A stretch of DNA of 64,000 nucleotides from Liopterus haemorrhoidalis (taxonomy: Eukaryota > Arthropoda > Insecta > Coleoptera > Dytiscidae), in assembly GCA_963971575.1 (NCBI GenBank), contig OZ020618.1, forward strand, positions 28,510,540 through 28,574,539, read 5' to 3'. The notes under the pieces are model-generated. The model was not told where the DNA came from, made no database searches, and was given only the letters and a program-made list of their open reading frames with translations. The position numbers and the translations under genes are program-made. Shown piece by piece: positions 22,276-32,159 of the stretch (position 1 is its first letter; the number at the start of each line of letters is the position of its first letter).

Positions 22276-22433
22276 TAATGGCCGGTTGCTAAAGAATAAA
22301 TTAAGTGTTTTAGCTCGAGCTATGTCTAGCTCGAGTTGAGTCAAAAAAACATACGAAAACATATGATTTTAACTTGAGTTAGGGATAATTCAAGTTAAAT
22401 TATTTAACTCATCCTTTAGTAACTGGCTATTAA
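22276..22433. mobile_element. MITE with GGCCGGTTGCTAAA ends
   Basis: The arms GGCCGGTTGCTAAAGAATAA (left) and, inverted, AGCCAGTTACTAAAGGATGA (right), both with TAA nearby, are continued by internal AACTTGAGTT and AGCTCGAGCT palindromes. A partial relative lies at about 39120-39213. A 3-bp TAA target would fit PIF/Harbinger, but it is not decided. Confidence 0.6.
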
Positions 22434-22572
22434 TCTCTTATTTCTTGGAATAACTTCCCATATTTTTTTACAATTTTACCCCAGGTTATAATAAAATGGG
22501 ATTAATAAACTAGGAAAATATAATATAATATATTTTATACAGAACAAAGGCATATCTAAGATATGATTACAG

Positions 22573-22578
22573 TTTAAT
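22573..22578 (-). promoter_or_regulatory. Possible polyadenylation signal of the REXO5-like gene
   Basis: ATTAAA variant on the minus strand about 45 bases downstream of the stop codon. No exact AATAAA is seen closer. Confidence 0.35.
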
Positions 22579-22622
22579 AATAATAACTGAGTAAATATGC
22601 TTTTATGTACATAAAAAACATG

Positions 22623-24584
22623 TTATGATAGAGTTTGCTTTTTTATTTGTATAAAACACGCTCCGTTACCACCTTGCTGACCCCCGAAAATAACAACATA
22701 TAAACCGTTCCATGCCATGTGAGTCCACAGTTTTTTAACCCACTTGTCTATTGTGTGGCATGTGTCTAGTGCTTTATCCATTTCTAAATCTGATTCATTT
22801 ATTTTCACATGTGCTATAGATAAGTCAAATTCCATTGATCTTTGTCCAACAGCTTTAACAATAGCTTTATTTGAACCTTCAGTTAAACAAGTTATTCTCT
22901 TTTTGCTTTCTTCAGATTTATGTATATAATTATTATATTTTTTAACTGTATCCTCTAAGCTAAAAATGGCAGCCGCTTTATCTATTTTTGTAACATGATG
23001 AAGTAAACTTGAACCAAAATAATTATCACAATTCCTATAATTACGTAAAACACCTTTTTGGCCAGACAATACAGCATCTCCAAACTCAATACTATGTTTT
23101 AACTTTAACTGAACCAACTTTAAAGATGACAAACTGTCTTCTACTGAACAATGTCCCTTTTTGTTGTCCTGAATAATTTCAGATAAAAACTCACGAGCAA
23201 GAACTTGAAGTTTAGTTTTTCTCAAACGATCCCCTGACAGATTAAATATAACACTTGTATCTATAACATAGGGGTGCATCATTTTTAAGGAGTGAAAATC
23301 AGAGTTTAAAGACTGACCAACTATGATAGCATCTGCTGGTAAAAGTTCTCGAAGATCTCTTTGTACATCTTTCAAACGTGTCGTGACATTGCTAAGCATT
23401 TCTTTAGTTATACCAGAATAACGTGTAAGATAATCTGTAATTCTATTATGTGGCTTAACTAACCTTTCATATACAACTTCATGTTTCTCGTTTACAACTG
23501 ATACTCTTGTCAATTCTAAATCTCCGGCAGTTGTTCTACACATCTCACAATCCAAACCAAACATGGGTGAATGTGCGTTTACTTCAACATAGTTATCTTT
23601 TGTTAAAACATATTTAGAATATTTATTTGATAGGCTTCCTTTCAAGGGAAGAGGATAGTTTTCTTCCACTAATTGCCATGCAGAAAGCAATAAATGAGTA
23701 CGAGGAAATTTATCATTTTTCGGAAGTTCTGAATTTTTCTCTTCATAAATTTTAATTTGATCTTGTATTGGAAATACTGCTTTTAACATAGAAAAAACTT
23801 TTGCACTTTTTAATGCTTCTTTTAAACTGCCATATTCCTTTAAAAGTTTATCTTTTTGTGTGCTCGTTAGAGGTACAGCAGCAATCTCTTCAACTAAATC
23901 TCCTTTATAAACACTAGGAGTTACGATTTCAACCTTGTTTTCAAATATGGTGTTTATGTTTTCAAATTCACTTTCATATGAATTAAAATGGTACAAAGAC
24001 ATATTTTCTACAACAAGAACAACGGTATGGGATATCTTAGTACACCTTTCGATGTGGGACCATCGCTGTGGAGTGTAAGGAGAGTGGTTTCCAAGCAATC
24101 CGTAAAGAAGTAAATGTTGTATGTCACTTAAAAATAAAGGTATTCTATCTTCGGCTGGAACTTCTAACCTAGCTTCGTCACCAACAGCTTTAAGGCGAAA
24201 TAGAGGAATTTTTTGAAGCCTGTTTTTACGTTCGCGTAATTCCTGCTTGAGCTTCTTAAATTCCTCACCATGTAAAATGGGTTTACCGCTTTTAGAATTC
24301 ATTTTGTTGTCAAGGATTATGATTCCATTTGGAACAGGTGAAGGAACACCTGTTGTACTTAAGAAGGGCTTAGGTACAACGTTCTCTATTTTCAACTTTT
24401 TTCTGTCAGGTTCGTCGTCGTTACTGGATGAATCGGCTTCCTTCTTCTCATTTAATGCTTTATCAGCACGATCAGCATCATTTAATTTAGCAATTTCTAA
24501 CATAGCAAGCATTTTCTTCTTCTTTTTTTCTATTCGTTCTAATTTTTTCGTAGATAATTCTTCCATTGTTTTTGTATAAATCAT
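22623..24584 (-). CDS. Rexo5: REXO5-like DEDDh 3'-5' RNA exonuclease
   Basis: Single-exon frame of 653 codons. The N-terminus (about 1-80) is lysine-rich and charged, with KKLKIE-type stretches that could direct nuclear import. The exonuclease domain runs from about 340 to 500. Exo I is FGLDCEMC at about 342-349, Exo II is GQSLNSDFHSL at about 423-433, and Exo III is GHCSVEDS at about 477-484, giving D, E, D, H and D, a complete DEDDh set. The C-terminal 150 residues are less conserved and show no clear RRM. The family trims 3' ends of structured RNAs; fly Rexo5 matures snoRNAs and 5S rRNA. REXO5 rather than REXO1 is favoured by length and architecture. A second ATG seven codons in (MEEL) could be the real start. 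The gene is divergent from TSSC4. Confidence 0.85.
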   Translation of the reverse strand: MIYTKTMEELSTKKLERIEKKKKKMLAMLEIAKLNDADRADKALNEKKEADSSSNDDEPDRKKLKIENVVPKPFLSTTGVPSPVPNGIIILDNKMNSKSGKPILHGEEFKKLKQELRERKNRLQKIPLFRLKAVGDEARLEVPAEDRIPLFLSDIQHLLLYGLLGNHSPYTPQRWSHIERCTKISHTVVLVVENMSLYHFNSYESEFENINTIFENKVEIVTPSVYKGDLVEEIAAVPLTSTQKDKLLKEYGSLKEALKSAKVFSMLKAVFPIQDQIKIYEEKNSELPKNDKFPRTHLLLSAWQLVEENYPLPLKGSLSNKYSKYVLTKDNYVEVNAHSPMFGLDCEMCRTTAGDLELTRVSVVNEKHEVVYERLVKPHNRITDYLTRYSGITKEMLSNVTTRLKDVQRDLRELLPADAIIVGQSLNSDFHSLKMMHPYVIDTSVIFNLSGDRLRKTKLQVLAREFLSEIIQDNKKGHCSVEDSLSSLKLVQLKLKHSIEFGDAVLSGQKGVLRNYRNCDNYFGSSLLHHVTKIDKAAAIFSLEDTVKKYNNYIHKSEESKKRITCLTEGSNKAIVKAVGQRSMEFDLSIAHVKINESDLEMDKALDTCHTIDKWVKKLWTHMAWNGLYVVIFGGQQGGNGACFIQIKKQTLS

Positions 24585-25000
24585 TTAACTTTAAGCCTGG
24601 AATTAGAAATGAGTCATTTTTATAAATTTCTAGGTTAGGAACAACAAAAATAAAACTTACAATGATCACCTTTAAATTGCATTGCGCTAAATCATACTTT
24701 CAATTTTGCACAATCCAGATAAAACTAATGTTAATAAAACTTTTATTTCCTTTATTAAAGTTTGCTAACACATGGACATGTCATGAGTTAAAAAACATAA
24801 TGTAAAAGAACTTCCGCGTTTTCATTGTGTTGCCAATATAAGAAAATAAATACATAAATACACAGATAAGTGCGTGCTAGTAAACAGTTGTCAAAATGTG
24901 TTAAACATTATTTCAATAAACAAATAAAGGTATTATTAATCGTCTGGTTTTACAACAAAGTTACTTTATTCTTGCTGTAAGCGTTGATTAAAAGCTATCA
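24585..25000. promoter_or_regulatory. Shared upstream region of REXO5-like and TSSC4 genes
   Basis: 416 bases separate the two divergent start codons, so both 5' leaders and promoters must fit here unless there are remote exons. I see no TATA box at a convincing position and no recognisable operator. Confidence 0.55.
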
Positions 25001-25699
25001 ATGGATACGGAAGAAATATTTCAAAAAACAGAACATCAAAGTTCTTCAGGTGTACACTTGAATTTTAACAACAGACAGAAAAATTTATTTGAAGAACTAG
25101 ACAAAGCACAAGAGAATATAAAATCTAAAATTCCTCCAAATGAAACACAAATGGATACAGATGAATTCGTAGTACCAAAGACAAATAAACGTAAAAGATC
25201 AGAAACAAAACATTTACGAGGAAGGGAAAGTATATTTAAAAGGCCTGAGGAGCCTCTTTCTAAATGTTTACCACTCAGAAGTGCACCAGATTTTAAGAAA
25301 AATCCACAAAAATGGGTAAAATACTCATTAGGAGATGTAAAGTATGAAGATATGTCTGAACAAAGTAATACATCTGCAGCGTTATCATTTCTTCGAGAAT
25401 TAGAAGACAGAAAAAACAAGAATGAAGATGAGAAGGAAGACGATAATGTGAAAATTGTATTCAAAAGAAGAAATATTAAACCACAGTTTCAAAATTCTGC
25501 AATTGCTCGAAGTCATATGCAGGAAGATGAAAAAGTTGATGAAAAAGTAGCATTTAAGGGTAGTAAATTAGTAATGCCAGAATATGTTGTAGGGCAAAAA
25601 ACAAAAACACCGAAAAAATCTAAAATACTAAAGGAAAAAGGAACCGAAAAAGTTAAAGAAATCAAATTAGATCATCTTTTAGAAGATGAAGAAGATTGA
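25001..25699 (+). CDS. TSSC4: TSSC4 family protein, U5 snRNP assembly factor
   Basis: Single-exon frame of 232 codons. The conserved TSSC4 core lies at about residues 70-135: a FKRPEEP motif, then SAPDFKKNPQKWVKYSLGDV, a phrase diagnostic of the family (P-D-x-x-x-x-P-x-x-W-x-x-Y-S-L-x-D-V). The rest is charged and disordered, rich in K, E and D, with a lysine-rich C-terminus. Human TSSC4 chaperones U5 snRNP and tri-snRNP formation by binding PRPF8 and SNRNP200. The protein is shorter than the human one (about 330). An AATAAA lies 30 bases after the stop. Fly homologues are poorly named, so I use the human symbol. Confidence 0.85.
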   Translation: MDTEEIFQKTEHQSSSGVHLNFNNRQKNLFEELDKAQENIKSKIPPNETQMDTDEFVVPKTNKRKRSETKHLRGRESIFKRPEEPLSKCLPLRSAPDFKKNPQKWVKYSLGDVKYEDMSEQSNTSAALSFLRELEDRKNKNEDEKEDDNVKIVFKRRNIKPQFQNSAIARSHMQEDEKVDEKVAFKGSKLVMPEYVVGQKTKTPKKSKILKEKGTEKVKEIKLDHLLEDEED

Positions 25700-25728
25700 C
25701 ATGTTATTAAAACAATGTACCAGTTGTA

Positions 25729-25734
25729 AATAAA
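25729..25734 (+). promoter_or_regulatory. Polyadenylation signal of TSSC4
   Basis: AATAAA 30 bases downstream of the TGA stop, implying a very short 3' UTR. Confidence 0.65.
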
Positions 25735-25739
25735 AATAA

Positions 25740-26214
25740 TTTTACCTTAAGTTTTAATTCCTTTCTACAAAAGGAAGTTGAATTATAACACTACAGACAA
25801 AATTTATTAACATTTTATGATGTTTCAACCATTTCTAAATGAATTTAATTTCAGAGGATCTTCTTTTGATAACATTCTTTATTTCAAATTTTGTTATGAT
25901 TACTGCCAACTTTTTCGTTGCTCAGGTCTACCAACATCAAACCCGGTGTCAAAGCCAGAGCTGCTAATTTTAGTAATCACAAGGAGACTTCGTGATATTT
26001 TATTGTTTTTTAAATTGTAAGTAATGCACTTGGATATTTCCTTCACATGTATATAGAAAAGTGATATGTGTTCTCTGTTTAATACATAACTGTATCACTT
26101 AATCAATGCATGACAAACAAAATGGCGTATAGCAAAGTCAGCATGGCATGGTTATGTCAATTCGTCCAATAATTTTTGTATATTTTGTAATAAATTAGTT
26201 ATTTAAGCTGTAAA
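25740..26214. other. Intergenic/5' leader of SMIM13, no other gene seen
   Basis: AT-rich sequence between the TSSC4 polyadenylation signal and the SMIM13 start. A short open frame (25817-26020) shows no family resemblance. The SMIM13 promoter should lie in this stretch. Confidence 0.5.
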
Positions 26215-26287
26215 ATGAAAGAATTAGTTCTGGCAGCTTTTTCTGTAGTATCTTCTATATTGTTAGTCATTTTATTAGTAGGTTTTG
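26215..26287 (+). CDS. SMIM13: SMIM13, exon 1 of 2
   Basis: The first exon encodes MKELVLAAFSVVSSILLVIL and on to VGFG. It is mostly a single hydrophobic membrane segment. It ends in phase 1 at a clean donor, G|GTAAGC. Together with exon 2 it makes a 68-residue single-pass membrane protein of the SMIM13 family, whose function is not established. The protein is too short for standard gene finders to report reliably. Confidence 0.85.
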
Positions 26288-26525
26288 GTAAGCAAAATTA
26301 ACAGATGTCATATTGAAGTTACTCATATAGTTGATTGTAACACTGGATTTCTCTTTCAGTATACGTTTATTAAAAATTAGATGTACATTTCAACTGTCTC
26401 ATTAATAGTATGCAATATACATCTAGTTTTTATTAAATATATATTGTAAGAAAAATTCAGTGTTTCATTCAACATTTACATTTTGAAAACACAATTCAAG
26501 ATTTAATATTTTCTTTTAATTTCAG

Positions 26526-26659
26526 GCTGGTATATTGTATGGAAAGCATTCCTATCAAGATTTAGATTCGTAAGGGAGCTCCTTGGTGGCATGTCAGAGA
26601 ATTCCACCACAGAACAAAAGAACGGTCGTGCAAGAACAAGAAAAGTTAGACGTGATTAA
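26526..26659 (+). CDS. SMIM13: SMIM13, exon 2 of 2
   Basis: The acceptor (TTTAATTTCAG|GCTGG) at 26524-26525 follows a pyrimidine-rich tract. It joins in frame to give GWYIVWKAFLSRFRFVRELL and a basic tail ending RKVRRD, stop TAA. The GW-x-x-V-W-K-x-F-L-S-[KR]-F-[KR]-F-[VL]-REL pattern is what I recognise as SMIM13. The basic tail after the membrane segment implies it faces the cytosol. The stop lies 30 bases before the NAA10 ATG. Confidence 0.85.
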
Positions 26660-26689
26660 CTTTCAATATTTTATATACAATTATTCAAG

Positions 26690-27190
26690 ATGAATATTAG
26701 ATGTGCGAAACCAGAGGATTTAATGAACATGCAACACTGTAATTTGCTATGTTTGCCTGAAAATTATCAGATGAAATATTATTTTTATCATGGACTCTCA
26801 TGGCCGCAGTTAAGTTATGTTGCTGAAGATGAAAAGGGAAATATTGTTGGTTATGTGTTAGCTAAAATGGAAGAAGATGGGGAAGAACAAAAGCATGGTC
26901 ACATTACATCTCTTGCAGTTAAAAGATCTCACCGAAGATTAGGACTTGCTCAGAAGTTGATGGATCAAGCGTCTCGTGCAATGGTAGAATGCTTTGATGC
27001 CAAATATGTATCCTTACATGTCCGTAAAAGTAATCGTGCCGCTTTAAATTTATACACAAATTCACTGCAATTTAAGATACTCGAAATTGAACCTAAATAT
27101 TATGCTGATGGAGAAGATGCGTATTCTATGATGAGGGATTTGTCAGGTTTTCCAAATAAAACTAAAGCAGTAAAGAAGAATGAAGAATAA
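26690..27190 (+). CDS. NAA10: N-alpha-acetyltransferase 10, catalytic subunit of NatA
   Basis: Single-exon frame of 166 codons, very close to animal NAA10 (Ard1; fly vnc) across the whole GNAT domain. It begins [20 protein letters not shown]. Substrate-loop residues [10 protein letters not shown] are present. The acetyl-CoA-binding motif R-R-x-G-x-A appears as [12 protein letters not shown] at about 80-91, and [10 protein letters not shown] follows at about 115-124. NatA, with scaffold NAA15, acetylates Ser, Ala, Thr, Gly, Val and Cys N-termini on the ribosome. The tail after the domain is short (human is 235 residues). AATAAA at 27271. The ATG is preceded by AG (TTATTCAAG|ATG), so a direct splice to the start codon is also possible. 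Confidence 0.95.
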   Translation: MNIRCAKPEDLMNMQHCNLLCLPENYQMKYYFYHGLSWPQLSYVAEDEKGNIVGYVLAKMEEDGEEQKHGHITSLAVKRSHRRLGLAQKLMDQASRAMVECFDAKYVSLHVRKSNRAALNLYTNSLQFKILEIEPKYYADGEDAYSMMRDLSGFPNKTKAVKKNEE

Positions 27191-27270
27191 GGTTTTATAC
27201 ATATTAACATATTTTTAAATTTGTTTAATTTATAAACGCCTGTATTTACCTGATATAAATATACCTAACA

Positions 27271-27276
27271 AATAAA
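27271..27276 (+). promoter_or_regulatory. Polyadenylation signal of NAA10 (and possibly SMIM13)
   Basis: AATAAA 80 bases after the NAA10 stop. No AATAAA or ATTAAA lies in the 30 bases between SMIM13 and NAA10, so SMIM13 exon 2 probably uses this same site. Confidence 0.65.
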
Positions 27277-27279
27277 TCA

Positions 27280-27670
27280 TCTTAAGTTTAATCTATAATA
27301 TAACTCATTTATATCATTTATTATATTTTATTTATTTGCTCAAAATCTTATTTATTCTTTCCTCTTGTTATTGAATCAAATTGGATTTTTTTAAATTAGT
27401 TATTAGAACTTGATAGCCAACAAATATTTTGCACATTAAAAATGCAGGAACCCTGCGATTAAAGCAAGATTCGAATTAGCGCGGTTTTTGGGTTTGGCCT
27501 AACAGGTCTATTCTAAACAAATTATGTTCAGTTTTATGGCGGTATTATTGTCTTCAACACCATCTTACAACACGCATATGTGGCCAGTTTCTTAATTTTA
27601 CAGCGGTGTAAGAATTTTAAAAGAAACGTGTAAGTCTAAAGAATGTATGTACATAATAAAAAAAAAATTG
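27280..27670. other. Intergenic, no gene seen
   Basis: AT-rich sequence after the NAA10 polyadenylation signal, without a supported feature. Confidence 0.5.
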
Positions 27671-27673
27671 TGC

Positions 27674-27860
27674 AGGTTGTTCCAAACGTTTAGGCGGAAC
27701 TAACTGGAATTTTCATTTTTGTAAGTTCTCATGGTCTCACTTTATGGTTTGAACTGGGCTTTTTGAAAGCGGTTTTAAACAAAATGATCAAAAGCCTCAC
27801 TTAATCGGTAAAAGTTACTAAAATTGAAAATCTAGTTCCGCCTAAACCAAAGAAACAAGC
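27674..27860. mobile_element. MITE of the GGAACTA family
   Basis: The left end TTCCAAACGTTTAGGCGGAA and right end CTAGTTCCGCCTAAACCAAA bracket the core TTTTCATTTTTGTAAGTT, AAATGATCAAAAGCCTCA and AAAGTTACTA. Very similar to 21391-21571. One of the cleanest copies. Confidence 0.8.
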
Positions 27861-28029
27861 TATCTATATGTATGCAGCTCTCATAAAATATATTAGTGCA
27901 TTGACATGTACATACATATATAATATTTTCAAAAATGTGGATTCTGTTAAACATTAATACAAACATAAATTTCAAAATACGTTCATATTTCAATATGCAT
28001 GTACTGGGTATCTCATTTAACCGGGAATT

Positions 28030-28195
28030 TATAAGCCATTCCAAACGTTTAAACGTAACTAAATGCATAAAGTTGTTACAAGCTCAATTTTTAATGATGG
28101 ACTTTTGCTAAATTGACCAAATGCCTAATTTAATCCATAAAAGTTACTAGTTTCTAAAATTCAGTTCTGCTTAAACCAAAGAAACAGACTATATA
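28030..28195. mobile_element. MITE of the GGAACTA family, diverged
   Basis: The left end ATTCCAAACGTTTAAACG and right end CAGTTCTGCTTAAACCAAAG are present, with the core (TTACAAGCTCA, AAATGCCTAATTTAATCC) recognisably shared. Only about 170 bases downstream of the copy at 27674. Confidence 0.65.
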
Positions 28196-28439
28196 TCTAG
28201 TTCGAAAACTATAAGAGATACGACTACGACTTCTTAGACCAAATTATCACTGGAACTAACGCCTTTGAATGGTATTTCATTTGGTTTGATAAAATGCATA
28301 TCATACTAGATATAAGAAAATTCACCAAGTGTCATTTTCCTGTGTAATTTTTTTATTAAAAATCATGCAAGATTTTAACCTACACTCTCTTTAGGCAACT
28401 TTTTTTATTGCCTTCCGATGGCGTAGTAAAAAAAAAACA

Positions 28440-29553
28440 CTCATCATTTTTAGGATTTTGTAGGTATGACTAGCAAAAAACCCTTATAACGTCTGTCTGT
28501 ACGGTAGAAATTGTAGCCAAACGGCTTCACATAGAAAGTTGAAATTTGTAATGCTTATACAACTCTGACCCACATATAAGAAAAATATTAGGAGTTCAAA
28601 AAAAACACATCCCGAGATAAATATAAACAAATATGTATTTAAGAAAAAAATATATATATTTTTTTAAATTTTGAGTGGCATATCAAATGAAACTACTTAG
28701 TACGTGGATCAACAGGCAAATTTTTATTTTTTATTATTTTTTTATGTGATTTTAGGCAAAATTATATCAAAACTTATCCACCCTATCTCCTAGAGGGATT
28801 GATCTAAAAATCTGAAAAATCTCCATAATCAACATTGATGGGAACCGGAATAGTTCAACAGGAATTTTTCAACAGATTAGTTTTTCGAAAAATATAAATT
28901 TTTGTGTCGTCGATAAAAAAAAATTATTGTGTAGTATCAAAAGAAAGCTCTTAGAACGTAGATAAAGGAACGAAAAGAGTTTTTTTTAAATTCGTTTGAT
29001 CAGGTTGTGTTTTTGAAAGTTATTGCAGTTTTTGTGTTTTTGATAAAATTATTTTTTTAATTCATGGCTTAATTATGGATTGTTTGTATGGCTAAGATAG
29101 TGAGTGCCTTTTTTGAAACTGAAAATACAATAAAACTTTTTTAACAGCTGAGAACCAGGTTCCTATGCATAGACTCTATGAATGCCTTATGAAATACATA
29201 TAAATCATGTAACAATAACACACTGTTAAAAGTTAGAAATACGTTTCTGAAATTGAAAAAAATAAAGCAGTTATCAATATATTTCTTATTAATCTAATAA
29301 AGACTTGGATAGGAAGCAAATAAGGAGAAAAACGCTTTTTGGCGAGTTATTAAAATTTTTTGAAAAAAATTACATGGAGGCTCTTAGTACTTAAATAACG
29401 AATAAAAGTAATTATCAAAAATCTGTTGATTTTGACGTGATTATAGAACAAATATTCCTAGACATTCAGTATTATGTTGGCTTCTTACACTTATTAAATA
29501 GGTATTTAATAAGTGTAAATAAAACCCTGAAATGTGTAAAATTTCACACTTCA
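28440..29553 (+). repeat. 1.1-kb dispersed repeat, copy 1
   Basis: Begins TTTTTAGGATTTTGTAGGTA and ends near a hairpin GTGTAAAATTTCACAC (about 29535-29550). The same start (GGGTTTTGTAGGTATGACC, GTCTGTCTGT, AATTGTAGCCAAACGGCT) and a GTGTGAAAATTCACAC end are found at 47093-48120. No coding frame. Class unknown; a rolling-circle (Helitron-related) origin would fit a terminal hairpin but I see no diagnostic 3' CTRR end. Confidence 0.6.
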
Positions 29554-29580
29554 CTTCAATTTTTTATTTCTTACTATTAA

Positions 29581-30030
29581 CGCTACGTACAACCCCCAGA
29601 GATTATTAGTTTCTTATTCAAAACTAACAAACTGAAATAAAATTAGTGACAATCTATACATCAAATTTTGCACAGAATTTTTATCTATCTAATAGGATAT
29701 TTTTGACTGTAGAAAAAATTATTGTTAAAATGTTATTGCTAAATAACTTAATAATAGGTATTACATAACAATGTTATGTAATTTTTTAAATATATTTGTG
29801 GGTTTCAAATAATTTTTATATTTATATAGTTTTGTGTGGTTTTATATGGTTTACAAGATGGCGTCTATAACGCAATTGGTTTATATACAATTACATGACA
29901 GTTCTTTTTACAATTAAAAATATCCTATTAGATAGATAAAAATTCGCTGAAAAATTTGATATATAGATTGTTACTAATTTTATTTCAGGTTGTTAGTCTT
30001 GTATAAGAAACTGTACGGTTGTGCGCACCC
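29581..30030. mobile_element. piggyBac-like MITE, TTAA target, shorter relative
   Basis: The 450-bp element is flanked by TTAA at 29577-29580 and 30031-30034, with the same long degenerate inverted ends as 4364-5122 (CGCTACGTACAACCCCCAG; inverted GGGTGCGCACAACCGTACAG). About 300 bases of the interior are missing relative to that copy. Confidence 0.75.
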
Positions 30031-30039
30031 TTAACTTAT

Positions 30040-30780
30040 GTTCTTAACTTACGGATTTTTATTATTGAAATGAAAAGAAGATTTTATTTCTGATTTCAAT
30101 GATATCCTGTTTAATTAAAGGAAAGTTAGGTTTCAAATCAACTAAAAGAAGCAATATCTAATTATAAATTAAAATACACAAAGAGAAGATAATTGGAAAA
30201 TATACTTGTATGTTTCTGTTCAAACGGCGTAAGTGTTTTTTTATTATGTTTGATTCATATCGAGTTTACTGTTCCTAATTAGTCAACCATGTATATTTGC
30301 CTATTTAATCTATAAACTACGGTAGATATTTAACATGTTTATGTAATAATTATATGATGGTTTATTTGTTTAAAACAGTGGTTTCCCAAGTATGGTCCAC
30401 TGAGATTTCTGGCCCGTCGTAACCCTTATAGGAAGTCCTGACACCAATAGAGCACCTGGTCTAAGGTAAAACCATGCAGTGTAATTAATCATTGTTAAAA
30501 ATATTCATTTCTTTTTAATGGTCCCACAATAAAATATTTCATGTGGCCGGCACATCATTTCTCTATTAACGTTTACATAATTTTTATTATAGAGTTTAAT
30601 AAAATTGTAATTTCTGTTTTAGCTATAGAAATATAAGGGATAAAAAGAAAAGGTTGCGAACTAAATCAATTAGCTATCCATTGAATTAAGTAAAAATATG
30701 CTGGAAAAATTGTAGAAACTAAAAAATATGTAGGTACAAACTATTAACTTATTAAGTTCAACATAGTACCACTCTTAGCA
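30040..30780. other. Intergenic, no gene seen
   Basis: AT-rich sequence. AGTGGTTTCCCAAGTATGG at about 30378 resembles a hAT terminus, but no partner end was found. Confidence 0.45.
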
Positions 30781-30788
30781 TAGTTATA

Positions 30789-31159
30789 TAGTCCGTTTAA
30801 ACGTTAGAATGCAGTACAGGGCATAAGGGTAGTTCTTTTTCATACTCTCTAAAGGGTTCTCCTAATAACGTTATCCTTTCCTTTCTTGGCGATGCTGCCG
30901 GCTGTAAAACGCGCTGATCTGTGAAGACGCGGTATTCTGCAAATGGCTATTCATTTTTTGTTCCGTGTTACCTAATTTTTTTAAATCGTACGAGTCTCCG
31001 ATACCATTTCTATTTAATTTCCATGAATTAACAACAAAAGAATATAAAATTCCGCATGTTTAGGGTCCATTGACATATTTGACACATTTACAACATTTGG
31101 CAACACCGTTTCCATTTCCCATAAGAATAATACTCCATTCTAGCATTTGAACGTACTAC
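30789..31159. mobile_element. MITE with GTCCGTTTAAACGTTAGAATG ends
   Basis: The left end GTCCGTTTAAACGTTAGAAT and inverted right end CATTCTAGCATTTGAACG enclose about 370 non-coding bases. The most complete of three copies (others 9712-9991 and, inverted, about 57678-58011). Confidence 0.75.
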
Positions 31160-31362
31160 AGTTAATTTTATTCGGTAGTTTTTTCAGTCATTGCAGATTT
31201 TTTTTTTATAACAACTTTGAATATATCCGAGAATATATTTGGATATTTCCGAGCTATATATTGGAAATGTAAGTCGCACTATTGTTTAAAAAGCTTGATC
31301 TTTGTATTTCTAGAGCAATCCTCGAAAAACGCACTCTCGCGTTTGCATTTTGCGAGTAGAAT

Positions 31363-32150
31363 TGAGAAGTGACATTACCGGTAGCGGCATTGTGTTCCAA
31401 GGCAATATGGCTAATGTCTCTAGTACTAAGCTGTCAATATGCTAATAGCGAACAGGTTAATTTTAGCACAGTAAATTTTTATTTTATGAAAATGCGAGTA
31501 AATATATTTATTTAATTTTTAAGCTCTACACATGTATCGAGGTGTATAACAGAAGGTGTGCATCAAATTACAGTATTTTAAGTTTAATTCTGTCTAAAAT
31601 AAACAAATTAAAAATTAAAAAAAAAAAAAATTAAATATTGAAGAGTAATTTGTAGTTGAGCCGGTGTTAAATGCCGGGCACGTAATTTTATGTGGTACAT
31701 CTGAGTGTCGGTCATCTGAATTTAAAATATATGGATTATGTTTGCAAACAAGTGCATTATATTCATTGCCTCATGAAATAAAATTAGTTTTAGTTGGACA
31801 AGAGCATCTAAAAGTTAAATATGCAACTTGCAGGTGCAAGCATATTAGTGCAATTTTGTTTTTCTGCGACAAACGTAATGAACAAACTCGCATAGTATAA
31901 GTTACTTTTTAACTCAAAATATATTCCCATGCCTTCCTCCAGTCCATAACCAAAACTTTCTTCAATCTGGACTTAATATTAACTTTCCCTCCATTTTTCT
32001 TAAGAAAAAAAAAAAAAAAAACTAAGATGCCTATCTTTGTCCTGTCTTGAATGACAGCCAAAAACACTATAATTTGTTCTACTTTTATAGTTTTTTACAA
32101 CTTCTATCGACATTCTAACAAAAATTCAGTACTATAACATATGTAATAAG
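31363..32150. repeat. Dispersed repeat, copy 2 of an inverted pair
   Basis: Reverse-complement match to 5868-6590 along almost its full length, with an A run at about 31618-31632 and another at about 32004-32022 that copy 1 lacks or has in shorter form. The 78-codon open frame at 31664-31900 corresponds to the one on the other copy but has no recognised domain. Confidence 0.75.
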
Positions 32151-32159
32151 TTCGTATTT

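Noticed and set aside
25036..25464. 142-codon minus frame opposite TSSC4
   Set aside because: Antisense shadow of a conserved coding region.
31664..31900. 78-codon frame with several cysteines, also found on the inverted copy near 6065-6313
   Set aside because: Shared between repeat copies but differing in start and end, with no known domain. Most likely non-coding repeat sequence, although a tiny repeat-borne protein cannot be excluded.
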